A stretch of 64,000 bases of DNA from Gelatoporia subvermispora B. Lineage: Eukaryota; Basidiomycota; Agaricomycetes; Polyporales; Gelatoporiaceae. The notes under the pieces are model-generated. The model saw only the letters and a list, made by a program, of their open reading frames with translations. It was not told the DNA's origin and did no database searches. Location of the stretch: assembly GCA_000320605.2 (NCBI GenBank), contig KB445798.1, positions 40,156 through 104,155 of the forward strand, given 5' to 3'. Positions 12,698 through 25,100 of the stretch are shown here, piece by piece (the first letter of the stretch is position 1; every line of letters begins with the position of its first letter). The position numbers and the translations under genes were made by a program.

Positions 12698-15600
12698 GGC
12701 TACGGCAGGAGGGATAGTCGGAGTCGTTGGGCGGGTGTCGGGGTTGGACTCTGGGTTATGTATGCTGCGCCGAAGTGCCAATGCGACGAGTCTGGGAAAA
12801 CCTGGGGAGAACTGGTCCAACACGCGTCTGGCTGGCAGGTTAAAATATGCCGTTCGTGTCGACAGAAGCGACGCGGGAGAAGGCACACAATGCACTTGCG
12901 TGAGCAACGCTATCGCAGGGTGCGCCAGCGAGAATCTGGAGGTGCCTCACACAGCGGGGGTACATTTGATGCCACGCAGCGTGCTATTTGAGTTAAACTT
13001 ATCGAAACGCCTGCGTGGATCGAGGGGCGGAAGCGCGGCGATTCGGGCGGGGTACATCCAGAGCGACTTTCCGCAACCATCGACATCAGACCCCATCGCT
13101 CCCGGCGTGTCGCTAATCGGTATCTCGTTGACAGTGAAGACGTGCACAGCGCCCACGCTCCTGCTTCGCCTTCTTGCTGCGAGCTTGGGAAGATTTGAAA
13201 ACACCGGTCAGGGTGGGAGAAAGTCGACAGCGCGGTGATGCTAGTGATGGATGCATCGCTTGGCAGACATAAATCTCCGGCCTGCGCTCGTGTAATGCTT
13301 TCCGGTGACTCTTTGCTGTGGCCTTCCGCTGTGATTTCTATGCTGTGGTGGATTAATTAGTGCAGAGTGAGATTCGCCTCCCAACGACACTTGTATCGGC
13401 GACGGCCGAGCGCTCTCGGCTCGCACTGTGCGCTTATACGCCTGGATCACGAGCCTGCCGAGTCCGGCGGTGCGACTCTAAAAGGCTAATTGCCGCCGAG
13501 GGCTCACCGGCGAACAAGGCTTTTGACCGGCCACAATCCTGTTCAGTGCCAGCCGCCGTCAGTCCACCGTCTATCATCTATCATGTCCATCAGGCTCTCT
13601 CGAACATTGCATGCCCTGCCTCACGCTCGTTAAATTGCGACGAATTAACCTGAGTGATATATCTCGGAGGCGCCTGATTGCATGAGGATGCGCACACGCA
13701 CGCCGGGATGCGCGACGCGCCATGTGCGGCTGTCAATGCGAGGGACGCGATAATCCCGACAATTTCCTAGCGGCGCGGACCACGGCCACATGTCTGCAGT
13801 GAATCCTGGGCTACTCTTGTCTCAGAATGTCGGTAGGTGTCTTCGGATTGTTGCTGTACGCTCCTCGCCGCGACAGATGCCAGAATTCGTTCCCTCGTCA
13901 AGCACGCCATTCAGGGTTGCGTACTAGGCGTTATGAAATGCTCGTGCATTTTCAACAGAACGCTCGGATGTCAAATTACAAGTAGGGTCGGCAAGATCTT
14001 CTCGTTACCGATCAGCCTGCCTGGAACACTGTGCCTTCTGTCCTGCCGCAACCCAGGGCCATCCGGACTCGTAGGGATCGGCAGCATGGCCGAGGGTTGC
14101 TTTTCTCCATTCTAGCGGCCTCTTCTGCGTAATCATTTCCACGTAAGAAATCTACCGGGAGAACCTGATCTGACATGGAAGAGCATCATAACATTCACCG
14201 CAGGCATTCGCGCCCTAGCACGCCAGCACATCGCTGAAATTGGCGCGCCGCGCCTTTCCCATTCCATCTCAATTACATGAAGTTCAGCTTTCTGCGTCGT
14301 GCCGCAACCTTCAGACGCCAAGATGGCGCGAGGCACGGCTATACGTTTCAGGAGCGACAGCTCATTTGCTTCGAAACCCGCCGCCCCGAGGTCAGGCTGT
14401 TCACGTCAGTTCAACGACACCACGGCAGACATATCGTGTGCGCCGGGAGCTATAAATGTGATAGCCATGGTTCGCTCAGCGCGGAGTCCGGCGAATTCTC
14501 ATGATTGAGATTGAAGACCGGACCCAGAAGCGCTGTGTTTGATGTGGGGGTATAGTGGAGCGCCTCTCCGCAGCTGCAAATGGGCGCTGGGAGGTCGCAC
14601 AGTGTCCACGAGATCGTTCATTCAAGGCTCATTAAAGCATTGCGATGTATTCGCTTCTTCATAAGCTTGCGTCGTACCGATCAGAATCGGCTTAATCTCA
14701 TAGATCGAATCGGTAGCGCACCATGAGGCGAGCGACCATATGCGCGCTTGAGAATCTGAGAGCACATTGCACTCGTGAGCATGTCGCCATTTATCGAACA
14801 TCGAAACTTCATCGCCAGCTTTGGCTCTGCTTCATGATGTCGAGATGATTCCACGGGGGTGCCAGCTACATCCTCCCGCCCCGACAGTCTCGGATTGAAG
14901 CCTAACTGCGCTTTAACGCCCTACGCTAATTCGGCTGCCAACTTGTAATACTTCCAGAATGGCATAGATCGTTTTAATAAGCATCATCTAACAAATACAG
15001 ATGTTTGGTGGCTCATGTGCCCCATAAAAAGCGGTATTATTGGGGCTTTTGCCAGTCGAGAAGCTAGCAAGACAGATATTGAGGGCCTGAGGCGTATCGT
15101 TTGCAAACGTGAATTTGATGCAAGTACTTCCATACATCTCTGACCCGCCTTCAATTAAATGGAAAAGATTTAACGTATCAAGCCTTCAACTCAGTATGTA
15201 TGGATCAAGGCTTGAGACAGGCCGTCAGAGAGCCAAGGGCCCAAGGCTGGGATGCTAAGCGCCGGGTAAGGCAATGGCGTTGATGGGCGTCAAAGCTATT
15301 ACCTTTAGATTCTAACAAGACCAAATAATCAGTTTGTCGAACGAGGACTTCTACGGTCTGAACAATGTCGCTGAGATGACCACACTTTTGTCTGCCTAGG
15401 GAGGCTACCTCCTCCGTACCCCCATCGACTTAACTTGCGGCTTCTATACTCTCCTGAATTCCGCCTTGATATCGTCCAATACCCTTCTTTACGCCTGTGC
15501 CAGAGGATTGTGCTATCGATTTCTGAATGGCTCTGCTAAGCTCTGGCACCATTTGAAGATTCACCTCACACTCACCGCTGCCAGTGCACCTCCGCATTAC

Positions 15601-16512
15601 CAGGACCTATTCAGTGGAATCATCGACTTTAATAGTACGAACAACGGTGAAATTTCCATGATCTCGAGTGCGTGAAGGAGCACACAATGCATGCGATACT
15701 GCTAGCTTCCTCCTGCTCTTGACTCGTATGAGGTTATACGAGCTGCGTGGTAGGAATGCGAAGTGATTCAATATCAAGAGTTATAGGGATGAGATGTAAT
15801 CTTTCGGTTAATCTCGCGGTGCATCTTCATCCAAATATTGTCGCTCTTGGCTCTCAAATCACGTGTCATTCCTATTTCAGCGCGTCTAGAGAGCTGTCAC
15901 CCCAAACCACCGTGCTGTTTACGAAGACAGTGTCTCCTGTCTCGATTGGCCAATGGTCGCTGGCGTGAGACACACCCTTCACAGCTGACCTAAATATTCC
16001 GAAAGTTCTGGTGTCTAGACTCGAGAAGTCGGTTGAACCGACCAACCGATGCTCAGAAGGCAGGTTTGTACCTGACTGTTCTGTTCAGGCCGCAACCCGG
16101 ATGTGGTATGCAACGCACAACTGGTTATTCCGTGCTTATAGCCAATGTTCCTAGAGATCTACTGGTTACTTGATGTGTGCTTGCAAGATGGTTGGTCCGA
16201 CATTTCTGTTCAAGTTTCATCAGACACTTCAAGCACTGGACATACGCTATATCTTGAGCGTCTACCCACACAATTATCGCAGAGCAGATATCCTTAGACC
16301 TTCTTGACCATATACGGGTTGACAGTATGCACTGTGGCAGTGGTTTCAAGCTCGCCGGCCGAAATGCCCCCGCACTCAACATATAATAGCGTGCGATATA
16401 ACATCTTGCCCGCCGCACTCCCATCATCCGGTGATATCAGTGGTATTTTCTGGAGAGTCTCGTCCTCAAGACCCGGTCGTACTTCACCGCTTCTCACGTC
16501 ATAGTTGTCATC
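12698..16512. other. Gene-poor stretch, 3.8 kb
   Basis: Overlapping open frames at 12700-13240 are shadows of the methyltransferase's upstream region. From 13240 to 16512 I see no gene with splice-consistent exons or recognisable motifs, and no clear terminal repeats. The left part is GC-rich and the right part (14600-16400) is closer to balanced composition. Confidence 0.4.
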
Positions 16513-19143
16513 ATGTCCTGGCACGCTCGGGTGGAAGATGAGGATGAGCCAACGGACGTGAAAGCCCTGGTTGCGTCGATAGATCGCCTCGTTTCATCAC
16601 TGGAAAGCCGAGAAGCGACACTGTCCCAGTCTAAGGTATGCTCTATAACCTGTACGAACGTCAAGATTGATCTCCTTTGCGTCAGAACTACTCAAAACGG
16701 CTAAGGGCTACCACTTCGACAGACGGCAAAGCTGCTCGAGGTATTCCTACTGTGAATTCCATCGTAGGTGTTTGACAATTTGAATCGATGCGATTTTTTA
16801 TTGACTGAGCACAGGGCAAGATGAATTCCCTTACATCAACGATCAGCGCTGCCGACACCGGATACTCGTCTGAGTCCTGCGCTTGTGCTGTGATGATAGA
16901 AGTGGACGATGCAGGAGATACTGAAAGCAACTACGACCTGAGGAAGAGGGCTGATGCTGGTTGGACGTTGTGCTCACGAAGATTGCGTGAGCACAATGAG
17001 AAAGTTGTCAAAGCTTGGAAGGAAGAAATCGATGCGCTTCTCACCTTTGTAAGTGAGGTAATTGCTGACATGGCGTGCATGCATGTTGAAGTCGTGCGTT
17101 TTAGGCCGGTTTGTTCTCTGCCGTGGTGACAGCATTCAACGTCGCGTTCGTTTCGTCTATCATCGGCCTGGACGACGCAGCTACCACCGTGGCAGTTTCG
17201 CCACCGTCAGCAACCTCTATCTGGATCAACACGCTTTGGCTATCTAGTCTTGTTTTGAGTCTATCAGGTGCCTCTATTGGCATCGTTGTACGTCAATGGC
17301 TGAAGCACTTCATCACGCCGACTCCGTACGACCCGAAACATAGCGCCTATATCCATTACCTACGCTGGGATCTTGGAGTTATACGCTGGCATGTCCCAGA
17401 GATCCTCGATCTTCTGCCTGTATGCCTTCAACTGGCAGTTATTCTCTTCCTCATAGGTCTCGTTGGATTACTATGGGGATCGAATCGCGTCGTGTTCTCT
17501 ATCATTGCCGGCCAGGTCGGCCTCCTGTTCCTGCTCGCGATCTACACTACGACATTCCCAGCGTGGAAACCAAATTGTCCATACAAGTCCCCCCAGGCGC
17601 GGGTGTTCTCGTGGATCGTACAATGGCTAAATCTCCGGTGGAAATCACTTTCGGTTTTGATCTCCACAATCTTCCGTCAACTCTGGATCTATATCACGGT
17701 CCAATTGTTGCAGATACGAAGTATCGGGTGGATCGTGCGCGGATTAGATATTCGGTGGCGCAAGGCGCATGAATATACGTTGACCATTATCTACGCATTA
17801 CTGGAGTTGGTCCATCATCGGGTGAGAGTTTTCTGTGACTTTAGTCCGACTCGCGTATTTACCAGCGAACACCATCAGGATAGTGAAGAAACCGAGAGGT
17901 ACAAGCAAAATGGTGTTCCAGAAAAGAACCCTGCGGATTGGCTCGAACTGGAGAAAGTCATGGTCACCGCAGAGAACCGCCATCATCAGTATTGGGAACT
18001 CACAAGCGAAGTGACGGAGAAAGTACTATCACGGGCCCACCAAGTGCTCATGGACAGTTCGTTCGTGCACGATGTCATCCATCCTTGCATGATGGAGCCG
18101 GGTTTCCCTGTTCAGCATACACTGGGAGACCTCCTGCAGAATATCATGAACCAAGGAAAACTCACATCAGCACTTGTTAAGGAGAGTGTAGGCGACATCG
18201 CGGTGGATCTTGCCTCCCGACTACCCCACGACCTCCTGAAGAACGCGTTAGATACCTGTGGAGATTACGTTGTATCGAATCTGGATCCACCAGGCAGATT
18301 GCATGCCCTCCAACGCTTCCTGCAAGCAGACAGCCGACGCGTCGAAGACGAGAAAAAGCGAGACAACAGCCCGACTCAACTTCGCGTGGCTGGCATTCGC
18401 TCTTTCCCTCGTACGGCGACCTCTGCTGTGGTGGATTTCTTCGGGTCAGTGGTGACAGCGAACGGAAACCTTCTTGATACGGAAGATAACATCTTAACGG
18501 GGCAGCTGGCTATGCGACATCTCTGTAAGTGCCTATACATAATATCCGGGAAATGTCAGTCTTGCTAACACGACCATCCACGTAAGACATTCAGCATGTC
18601 ACTACCTATACCGAAGATGCAGCTTGCAATGCGGCAATGGATGACGCTGTGGAGGCTCTCATCTCCTACAAAGTACACGATCTATCCCCCGAGGTGGCAA
18701 CTTCTGGCCTCTCAGCCGAACCATCTGAAGAGTGGCTGCATGCCTTCCGTGCCTGGTATCTTGCCCTCATCATGTCTAGCTGTATGCCCACTGGATGTCT
18801 ACACCAACATTTATGGCCACAACTGTCGAAGATACCACCACAATTCCAAGTGATCATCGCGTATATCAATACTAGCCGCGAGACGATGGCTACACCGGGC
18901 CCTATCCTGGCGGAGGTCAGCCAACTAGAGAGCGCATGCACGGCTTTGCATAGTGCACTAAGAAGGCTAAGAAAGGCTTATGACCTGGTGTTGAAAGCGC
19001 CACTACCTGGCGAAGGAGACGAAATTCTGCAGCGCCGAGCCAAGGTAGCAGAGAAGGTAGAACTGATTGATGGGGAAACCTTTACTGTTGATGTCAGATC
19101 TGCACGCATCGAAGCCCTTCTTCAGGACATGGCTCGTCTTTGA
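16513..19143 (+). CDS. DUF6535-domain transmembrane protein
   Basis: Five exons join without stops: 16513-16635, 16686-16763, 16815-17048, 17105-18524 and 18587-19143 (2412 nt, 803 residues). The DUF6535 core is unmistakable for basidiomycetes: a charged helix ending VKAWKEEIDALLTF, spliced in phase 0 to AGLFSAVVTAFNVAF, then a long extracellular or lumenal loop, a second hydrophobic segment (WLSSLVLSLSGASIGIVV), the WL.HF....P.DP....Y.H.LR.....W.V.....LPVCLQLAVILFLIGLV motif and further membrane helices. The C-terminal half (from about residue 330) is soluble and helical, without a family I can name. DUF6535 proteins are membrane proteins of unknown function, expanded in Agaricomycetes and often combined with helical-repeat C-termini. 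The last intron uses acceptor AAG at 18586 to keep frame (T|AC ATT CAG). The second exon (78 nt) has the weakest support. Confidence 0.85.
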
Positions 19144-19368
19144 TATGCAAGTCCTTGTGCTGACTCACTGAATTGTAGTACCATTTGTCCGGATGTCTGA
19201 GCGCTCTGCCATGCTCAGTACAATATAAATATTTCCAGACTCACAAATACCACTCTGCTACCGTGCTCTCACCAAGTCCAGAATCAAGGATAAGTACAAA
19301 TATCCCTTCCATAAATGCAGCGGATGCGACAGGACGTGACAACACATTGTTTCTCAGAAAGACAGGCC

Positions 19369-21432
19369 TCACGGCGTACCGACAATGCCCGTCGTGGAGT
19401 CTATGAGGTCCACGACGCAGTAGCCATTCACCGGCACGTATTGCTTCGTGATCATCTTGATCGCCTCCTGCGCGACCATACCGCCGAGGAACGCAGCGGT
19501 GTTGGGCAGCTCGGCCGTTGGCGCCCGGGCACTGTAAAGAGAAGACATGCATCGTCAGCGCGCGGCTCATCGCACAGATAGCAGAGACTTACAGCTCCCC
19601 GATGGCCGTGTCAACCTCTTCGGGTAGCTCGACGCCTTCTCCGACGAGGGTTTGCACTTCCGCGCGAAGTGCGTCTGCTGTCACTGCGGAACCATCTACA
19701 ATGAGGTCAGTACTTCATTATCATCGAGCGCCCGGACTGCTAGGCGCGTACCCGGAGCCTGCGAGAGAAGGGTCGACAACGCAGTGAGTGCAACGTGCGT
19801 GCCTGCGTCGCGGGGGAAGATCTGGAGCGCCTCAGCTAGGTTGACTTAGTGAATATCGTGGTAAACAATGACATCCTTGGGCGTTTACCTATTGCCGACT
19901 TGTCTTTGGCCCATTCTCCCCATCTCCGTCCCCGAAGCAGACGAAGCTGATGCGCATTCTTGAGAAACGCGTCGAGCTCGTCTTCGTTGACCTCCGCGGC
20001 AATATCCGGGAAGATCTCGCTAAGGATCCCCTTGAAGTGCTCCTGTGACAAGCAGCGCAGTTACAGCCTTCGTTTGCGCGAGGATGGTTTAGAGTATACC
20101 TTCTCGTGAAGTGATCGATCGCGGTACAAGTTCTGCAGCTTGACATAGCTCTCCGTGTCTGTGCGCATATCCGGCAGCGCCGCACTCAGTGGCAGACACC
20201 CGGGGCCACCCGGTGAGCCGACGAACGCGTTCAGCGTCCTTAGCAGCGCGTGGAATGACTGGTTCGGGGTTGGGCCGGATGCAGATAGGGGAGGGAGGGT
20301 GAAGAGTGACGTAATCTCCCCTGGGACAGTCGGCTCGGACCAGACACGCCACGCCTGCGCCTCGGCCTCGTCAAAGTTCTCCTCGTCGGGCTTGTGCTTC
20401 ATCGCGCGGAGCTGAGCCTTGAACTCATTCTTCTCGGCGGAGGTGCTGGGTAGCTTGTCGTCGTGCTGCGCGGCGGTTGCTCCTTTAGCTGTGACGGGGC
20501 ACGCCTGGACTGGAAGCTTACCTTGGCGCGCCAGTCGTCGACCGCGCGGACCAGAATAACGACGAATGGGATGTGTGCATGCGTGGTCGGGTCGACGCTG
20601 TCAAAGTCGAGCTCGCGAGCCCATCGTAGGAGTTCAGGGAAGGGACGTGTGATGCGGAGGGAAGGTGTGCCGTCAGTATGTGGTTGTGACACTATCAAGT
20701 ACAATCGTCGTCAGTACAATACGTCAGAAGGAGAGCATGAATGCGAAGGACGCACCGCAATGCTCATGGAACTGGATGAAGAAGTCTGCCAGGAAGCCCG
20801 CGGAACGCACGACGATCAGTGGCGGGTTCGTGAGATCTGCCCACAGCAGCTCAGCCAGCTCATCCAGCACATCCTTGTTGAGGTTGTGCGCGATGATCAA
20901 GGAGAATGACCTGATGGTCTCCCTCCCGTCTTCCGTCCCCAGCAGCTCCTTCACATCCTTCAGCACGGCCTCCCCATCCACGCTATCGTTCAGTTCGCGC
21001 AACAACGGAAGCGCTTCCGCCGCTCGTGGCTTCCCGATGCTCTCCTGCGCGTTGATGAAGAAGTTGTTGCCTGCGTCGGCAGTGGTGGTGATGGCAGGGT
21101 CGAGGAGAGTGAAATGGCCGATCCCAGGGAGTACGAGGTTCTTCAGGATCGAGGTTGCAGTTGCCGACGAGGACAGAACAAGGGTGCGCGACGATTCTAA
21201 TGCAGATTGCCCTGATGCCGCCCACAGTCTAACCAGGTCCAGGTCAATGTTGTGGCAAACGTCCTTGCTGGACGCACTGTACTCACCGAAGTTGGCGGTC
21301 GTACCGGCGAGTCTTATTGTCTGGGGCATCGCTGTATGTCATGAGTATCGATGTCTGGCCAGGCTCAATGTAAACGCACGTAATTGCACTAGTAGCCTGT
21401 TCGATGTTCTGTGATTCGCCGGTCGTGCTCAT
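19369..21432 (-). CDS. ULA1: NEDD8-activating enzyme E1 regulatory subunit (ULA1/APPBP1/NAE1)
   Basis: Nine exons on the minus strand: 21380-21432, 21287-21331, 20756-21228, 20522-20691, 20100-20465, 19889-20042, 19752-19835, 19593-19695 and 19369-19531. They total 1611 nt, 536 residues, close to the roughly 530 of the animal orthologue. The product pairs with UBA3 to adenylate NEDD8/RUB1 and so drives cullin neddylation. Seen directly: RRYDRQLRLWAASGQSALE at the N-terminus, SATATSILKNLVLPGIGHF and DAGNNFFI of the Rossmann-like half-domain, LADVLW-type ELLWADLTNPPLIVVRSAGF, the KPDEENFDEA block, YVKLQNLYRD, and the C-terminal ELPNTAAFLGGMVAQEAIKMITKQYVP, which are family hallmarks. As expected for the regulatory subunit, no catalytic cysteine domain is present. 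Every junction preserves frame. The start ATG (21432) lies only about 30 bp from the left edge of the duplicated ABC2 promoter. Confidence 0.95.
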
Positions 21433-22195
21433 CGTAGCGTCCAAACCTCCGCTTGCGTTGTCCGCCACAGTTAGTGATCGAAATACTACATTTGGATAGT
21501 TTCGTCACAATCAGTTCCGAGGAGCTTAAGAGCACGTGAGGAGTAGTAATATTTAGCCACAAATTATCACGCGTAACCACTAAGACATATGAGAACGGCG
21601 ACGGTCTGGTCTGCACTGCAGAGCTCGGCGCTATGCTTCTCCTCAATCTCAATCTCAATCTTTATTGCGTTTTGATAGCCTCTGCGCAAAATTCGAGGGA
21701 ATTCTAGCGGGTGTCAACTAATTTGTGAGCCGCATACGGTCCAGGATTCCTCACGCACGGTGAAGCCCGACCCGCGGGCGCCGGACAAATTTGGCCAGCC
21801 TGTTACGGGGTTCGAACCTCACTCGAGCCACATCACTCGTTTCTCCTTATCAAGTATCCACACCTGCCGTCTGGGCCTTTTCTCTCAGTTCACGTCAGTT
21901 GATTGCAAAGTCATCAGGTCCGAAGTTCCATGCGCTCAGGTCGTGATGTGGAGAAGTACTGATATTTTGATCACTTCGCTGGGCGGTGCCATTCCCACGC
22001 GTACACCAGCCGAGCTCCTACTGGACATTGAGGTCACTCATCATTACTGTACGATATGACTCCTCTGGCATCTGAGCGCTTTGCTATCGCACCTCGAACG
22101 ATCGTTAAGGACTGCGGGACACTCTCGGGGGTTCATAAAAGGCTAGTTGATTGCGTCGTTGCACCCTGCGCATTTCCCGACTCCCATCCTCTGCG
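21433..22195. other. Divergent promoter region ULA1 / ABC transporter 2
   Basis: 763 bp between two divergently transcribed genes. From about 21463 it resembles the upstream region of ABC transporter 1 (from about 1550), with identical blocks at 21522-21540 (contains CACGTG 21533-21538) and 21591-21605 and a GGTTCGAACCTC string at about 21809. No gene is seen. Confidence 0.6.
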
Positions 22196-25100
22196 ATGGC
22201 TGCTGTGAGTCAACTAGCAGGCGGGTCCTCCCCGCAACTCCTCCTGGATCCAGGTGGAATACGTGGCCAGCCCTATCAGGTGTATCTGGCTCCAAACGAC
22301 CGCGCGTGAGTGAATTGTTGCACCACGCGTCGAACTTGCAATTGACATTATGAGAGTGAAGGATCTGGCACCAGTCATTGATGATACCTGCAGGCATAGC
22401 TGGCGTCTCGGCAATAATTTTGTTACTGCAGCTGGCAATTCGACTGAGGGAGACTTTGCGCTTCAAGGCAGCCACGACCGAACAGACTACGTCCAATATT
22501 ATGTCGAGCATCGTGGACATCGAGCAGCCGCGCGTCAAAAAGCACATAGACAGCTTAGGTGGCTTTGTGATCTTTTCTTTTCGCTTCGCCCGACTTCTCT
22601 GCTGCCTGGCATTACTCGGACTATCGAGTATGACTGTCATTAAGGCCAACGCTCAGCTTGTCCTACGTAGTAGTGATCATTGGACTGTTTTGAGCTTGTG
22701 TGGCGTATACGTGAGTAGAGTAGATTCGAATGATGTAAATTGTGCATGCTGAAGGTTTGACTGCCATGCCCAGGGGTATACGGTCCTTCTCTCTTTGGCA
22801 TCCATCCTTGCTGGACAATACCTCAGTCGACTAGCTTGCCGGCATCTTGCCACCGTGTTGGCCTTGACCTGGATTGTATACGTTTACCGTGATATCTGGC
22901 CTCTGGCAACGTTTACGCTCTCACCGTTGGATGCAGCAGAAGGATGGCGCTTTTGGGTCAAGTTCGGCATTCTCTCTGCAGCAGGCACTGTCATTCCGTT
23001 GACGTCTCCGAGACAATACATACCTGTGGATCCTAAGGTCACGATCGTCGGGATGCGTATATACGCCTACTGATGTTGCTCACTTTAGGACCCAAAAGAG
23101 CCGACTCCAGAACAGACCGCTTCATTACTGTCTTTGATGCTCTACTTCCACCTTGACCCGCTCATCATGAAAGCGTATCGTACTTCGCACCTCAAATTGG
23201 AAGAATTACCGCCAGTCGCCGACTATGACATGGCAGAATATTGGATTCACAATAGTTTTTCCGTGAGAGCCCATATACAATGGCTACTCTAGCGCTTAGT
23301 TAACGTTACACAGCATCTGGACCCGTTCCAAATGAAAAAGCAACGAAACCTATTCTGGGGAATCTTGATCGTCTTCTGTGAGAGCATTTTGTCTTCTCTT
23401 CCTGCATGACGATATTTAATTGCGAGAACAAAGGGAAAGAATGGCTCTTCTTGAGTGCGATGCTCCTTATCAGTGTAAGTGACGGGGCAATTGTTTGATC
23501 TGTTTCTTGCTCATACAGACAGGTTTTCACTATGCTCGCAAGCCCTGTTAGTATGAACAGACTCCTGAGGTAAATTCTCCTGTCGTTGTATACCACCTCA
23601 GCTTCAATTATGCCCAGATACGTCGAAACTGGAGGGCAAGACGCCGTTGTTCGCCCGTGGGTCTGGATATTCTGGCTGTTCTTCGGCCCTGCCTTCGGGT
23701 CTGTCGTATTTCAAGGGTATTTCTTCATCGGAGTATGTCCTTCAATTCACTTCCTGTTGCTTTTCTGATTGCACCTACGGCCTCGGTTCAGATGAAAGTG
23801 ACGCGACGTGTGCAAGCCATTCTGATATCGCTCATCTTCAATCACTCGCTTCGTATCCGCGTCAAATCTGAAGAGGATATTGCTCCCGGTGAATCCTCTC
23901 GACCCAGTACCTCCATCACACCCGATACTGCTTCTGTTGCCGAGTCCACCGAAGGTGGCCTAGCGAGCAGTGAGAGCGTCAGCGACGAGCATACGGTGGA
24001 TGCGAGAGTAGGGCACGTGGATTCAGATGCGAAGGACAAGCAGAAAGCCAAGATCAAGACGGATGCTTTGCAGAAAGACACACCCCCTCCGACGCCATCG
24101 GCAGGCGCGAAGTCTAACAATCTCGCAGGCAGGCTGAACAACCTAATGACTGTCGACATGGACAGGATCGCGAATGCGCGAGAGTGGCTCTCGCTGGGTA
24201 AGTGTCATACTACCAGTTCGCAATTACCAACTGACGCGGGAGCGATTTCAGTTCTTTTACCACCTGTGCAGGTGACGTTTTCTGTCTGGTTCCTTTATGA
24301 ATTGCTCGGCTGGAGGTACGTCCCGTTCAGTACTGTCTCACATACTCTCAGTGACTCACCCGTCATAAAGCTCGCTCGTTGGGCTTGCTTCCATGATAGC
24401 TCTATTCCCGGTGCCAGGATACTTTGCGAGTCTTACTCAGTCCCTTCAGAAAGAAAAGATGAAGAAGGCGAGTTCAAACAAGTATCGGAATGCTGAGTGA
24501 TGCTCATATATGATTAGACGGACACCCGCGTTCAGGCTGTGACAGATAGTATGTCACCGTGTCCTCACAATCGTAGCGACACTACTGATGCAAGGCAGCT
24601 GTGAATGTGATCCGCATGATCAAGCTCTTTGGTTGGGAACCTCGCATGATGGAACAGATCGCGCAGAAACGTAAGGAAGAGCTGGAGATCCAGAGGAGGT
24701 TCCAGATCCTGAATTTCTCCATTACTATTGGAAAGTGAGTTCTTAGTCACGATCCTACGATACTCCTATTGACAGCTGTCTAGCTTCATTATACCCCTGT
24801 TCACGTTACTCGTAACATTATTTACCTACGTGAGTGAACATCGCACAGTAATTGCCATTGCACTGATGTGATTCCACAGTCTGTGGTCATGAAACAAGAG
24901 TTGACAGGTGAGCGATAGCCTTGAGACATCAGTATGATGCGGCTAACATCCATACCAGCTTCGAAACTCTTTTCATCCATAGCTGGTGCGCCACCTTCAG
25001 CGGAGACATGATATGATCTCATATTTCGACAGTATTCGACTTGTTGCGCATGAGTTTGAGTGGCGTCACGACGTTCCTCCCAATATGCATCCAAGGTAGT

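Noticed and set aside
12417..13238. 273-codon plus-strand frame
   Set aside because: Lies antisense to the first exon and upstream region of the methyltransferase, which has clear family motifs.
16125..16427. Minus-strand frame overlapping the DUF6535 promoter
   Set aside because: No motif, and it lies immediately upstream of a well-supported gene on the other strand.
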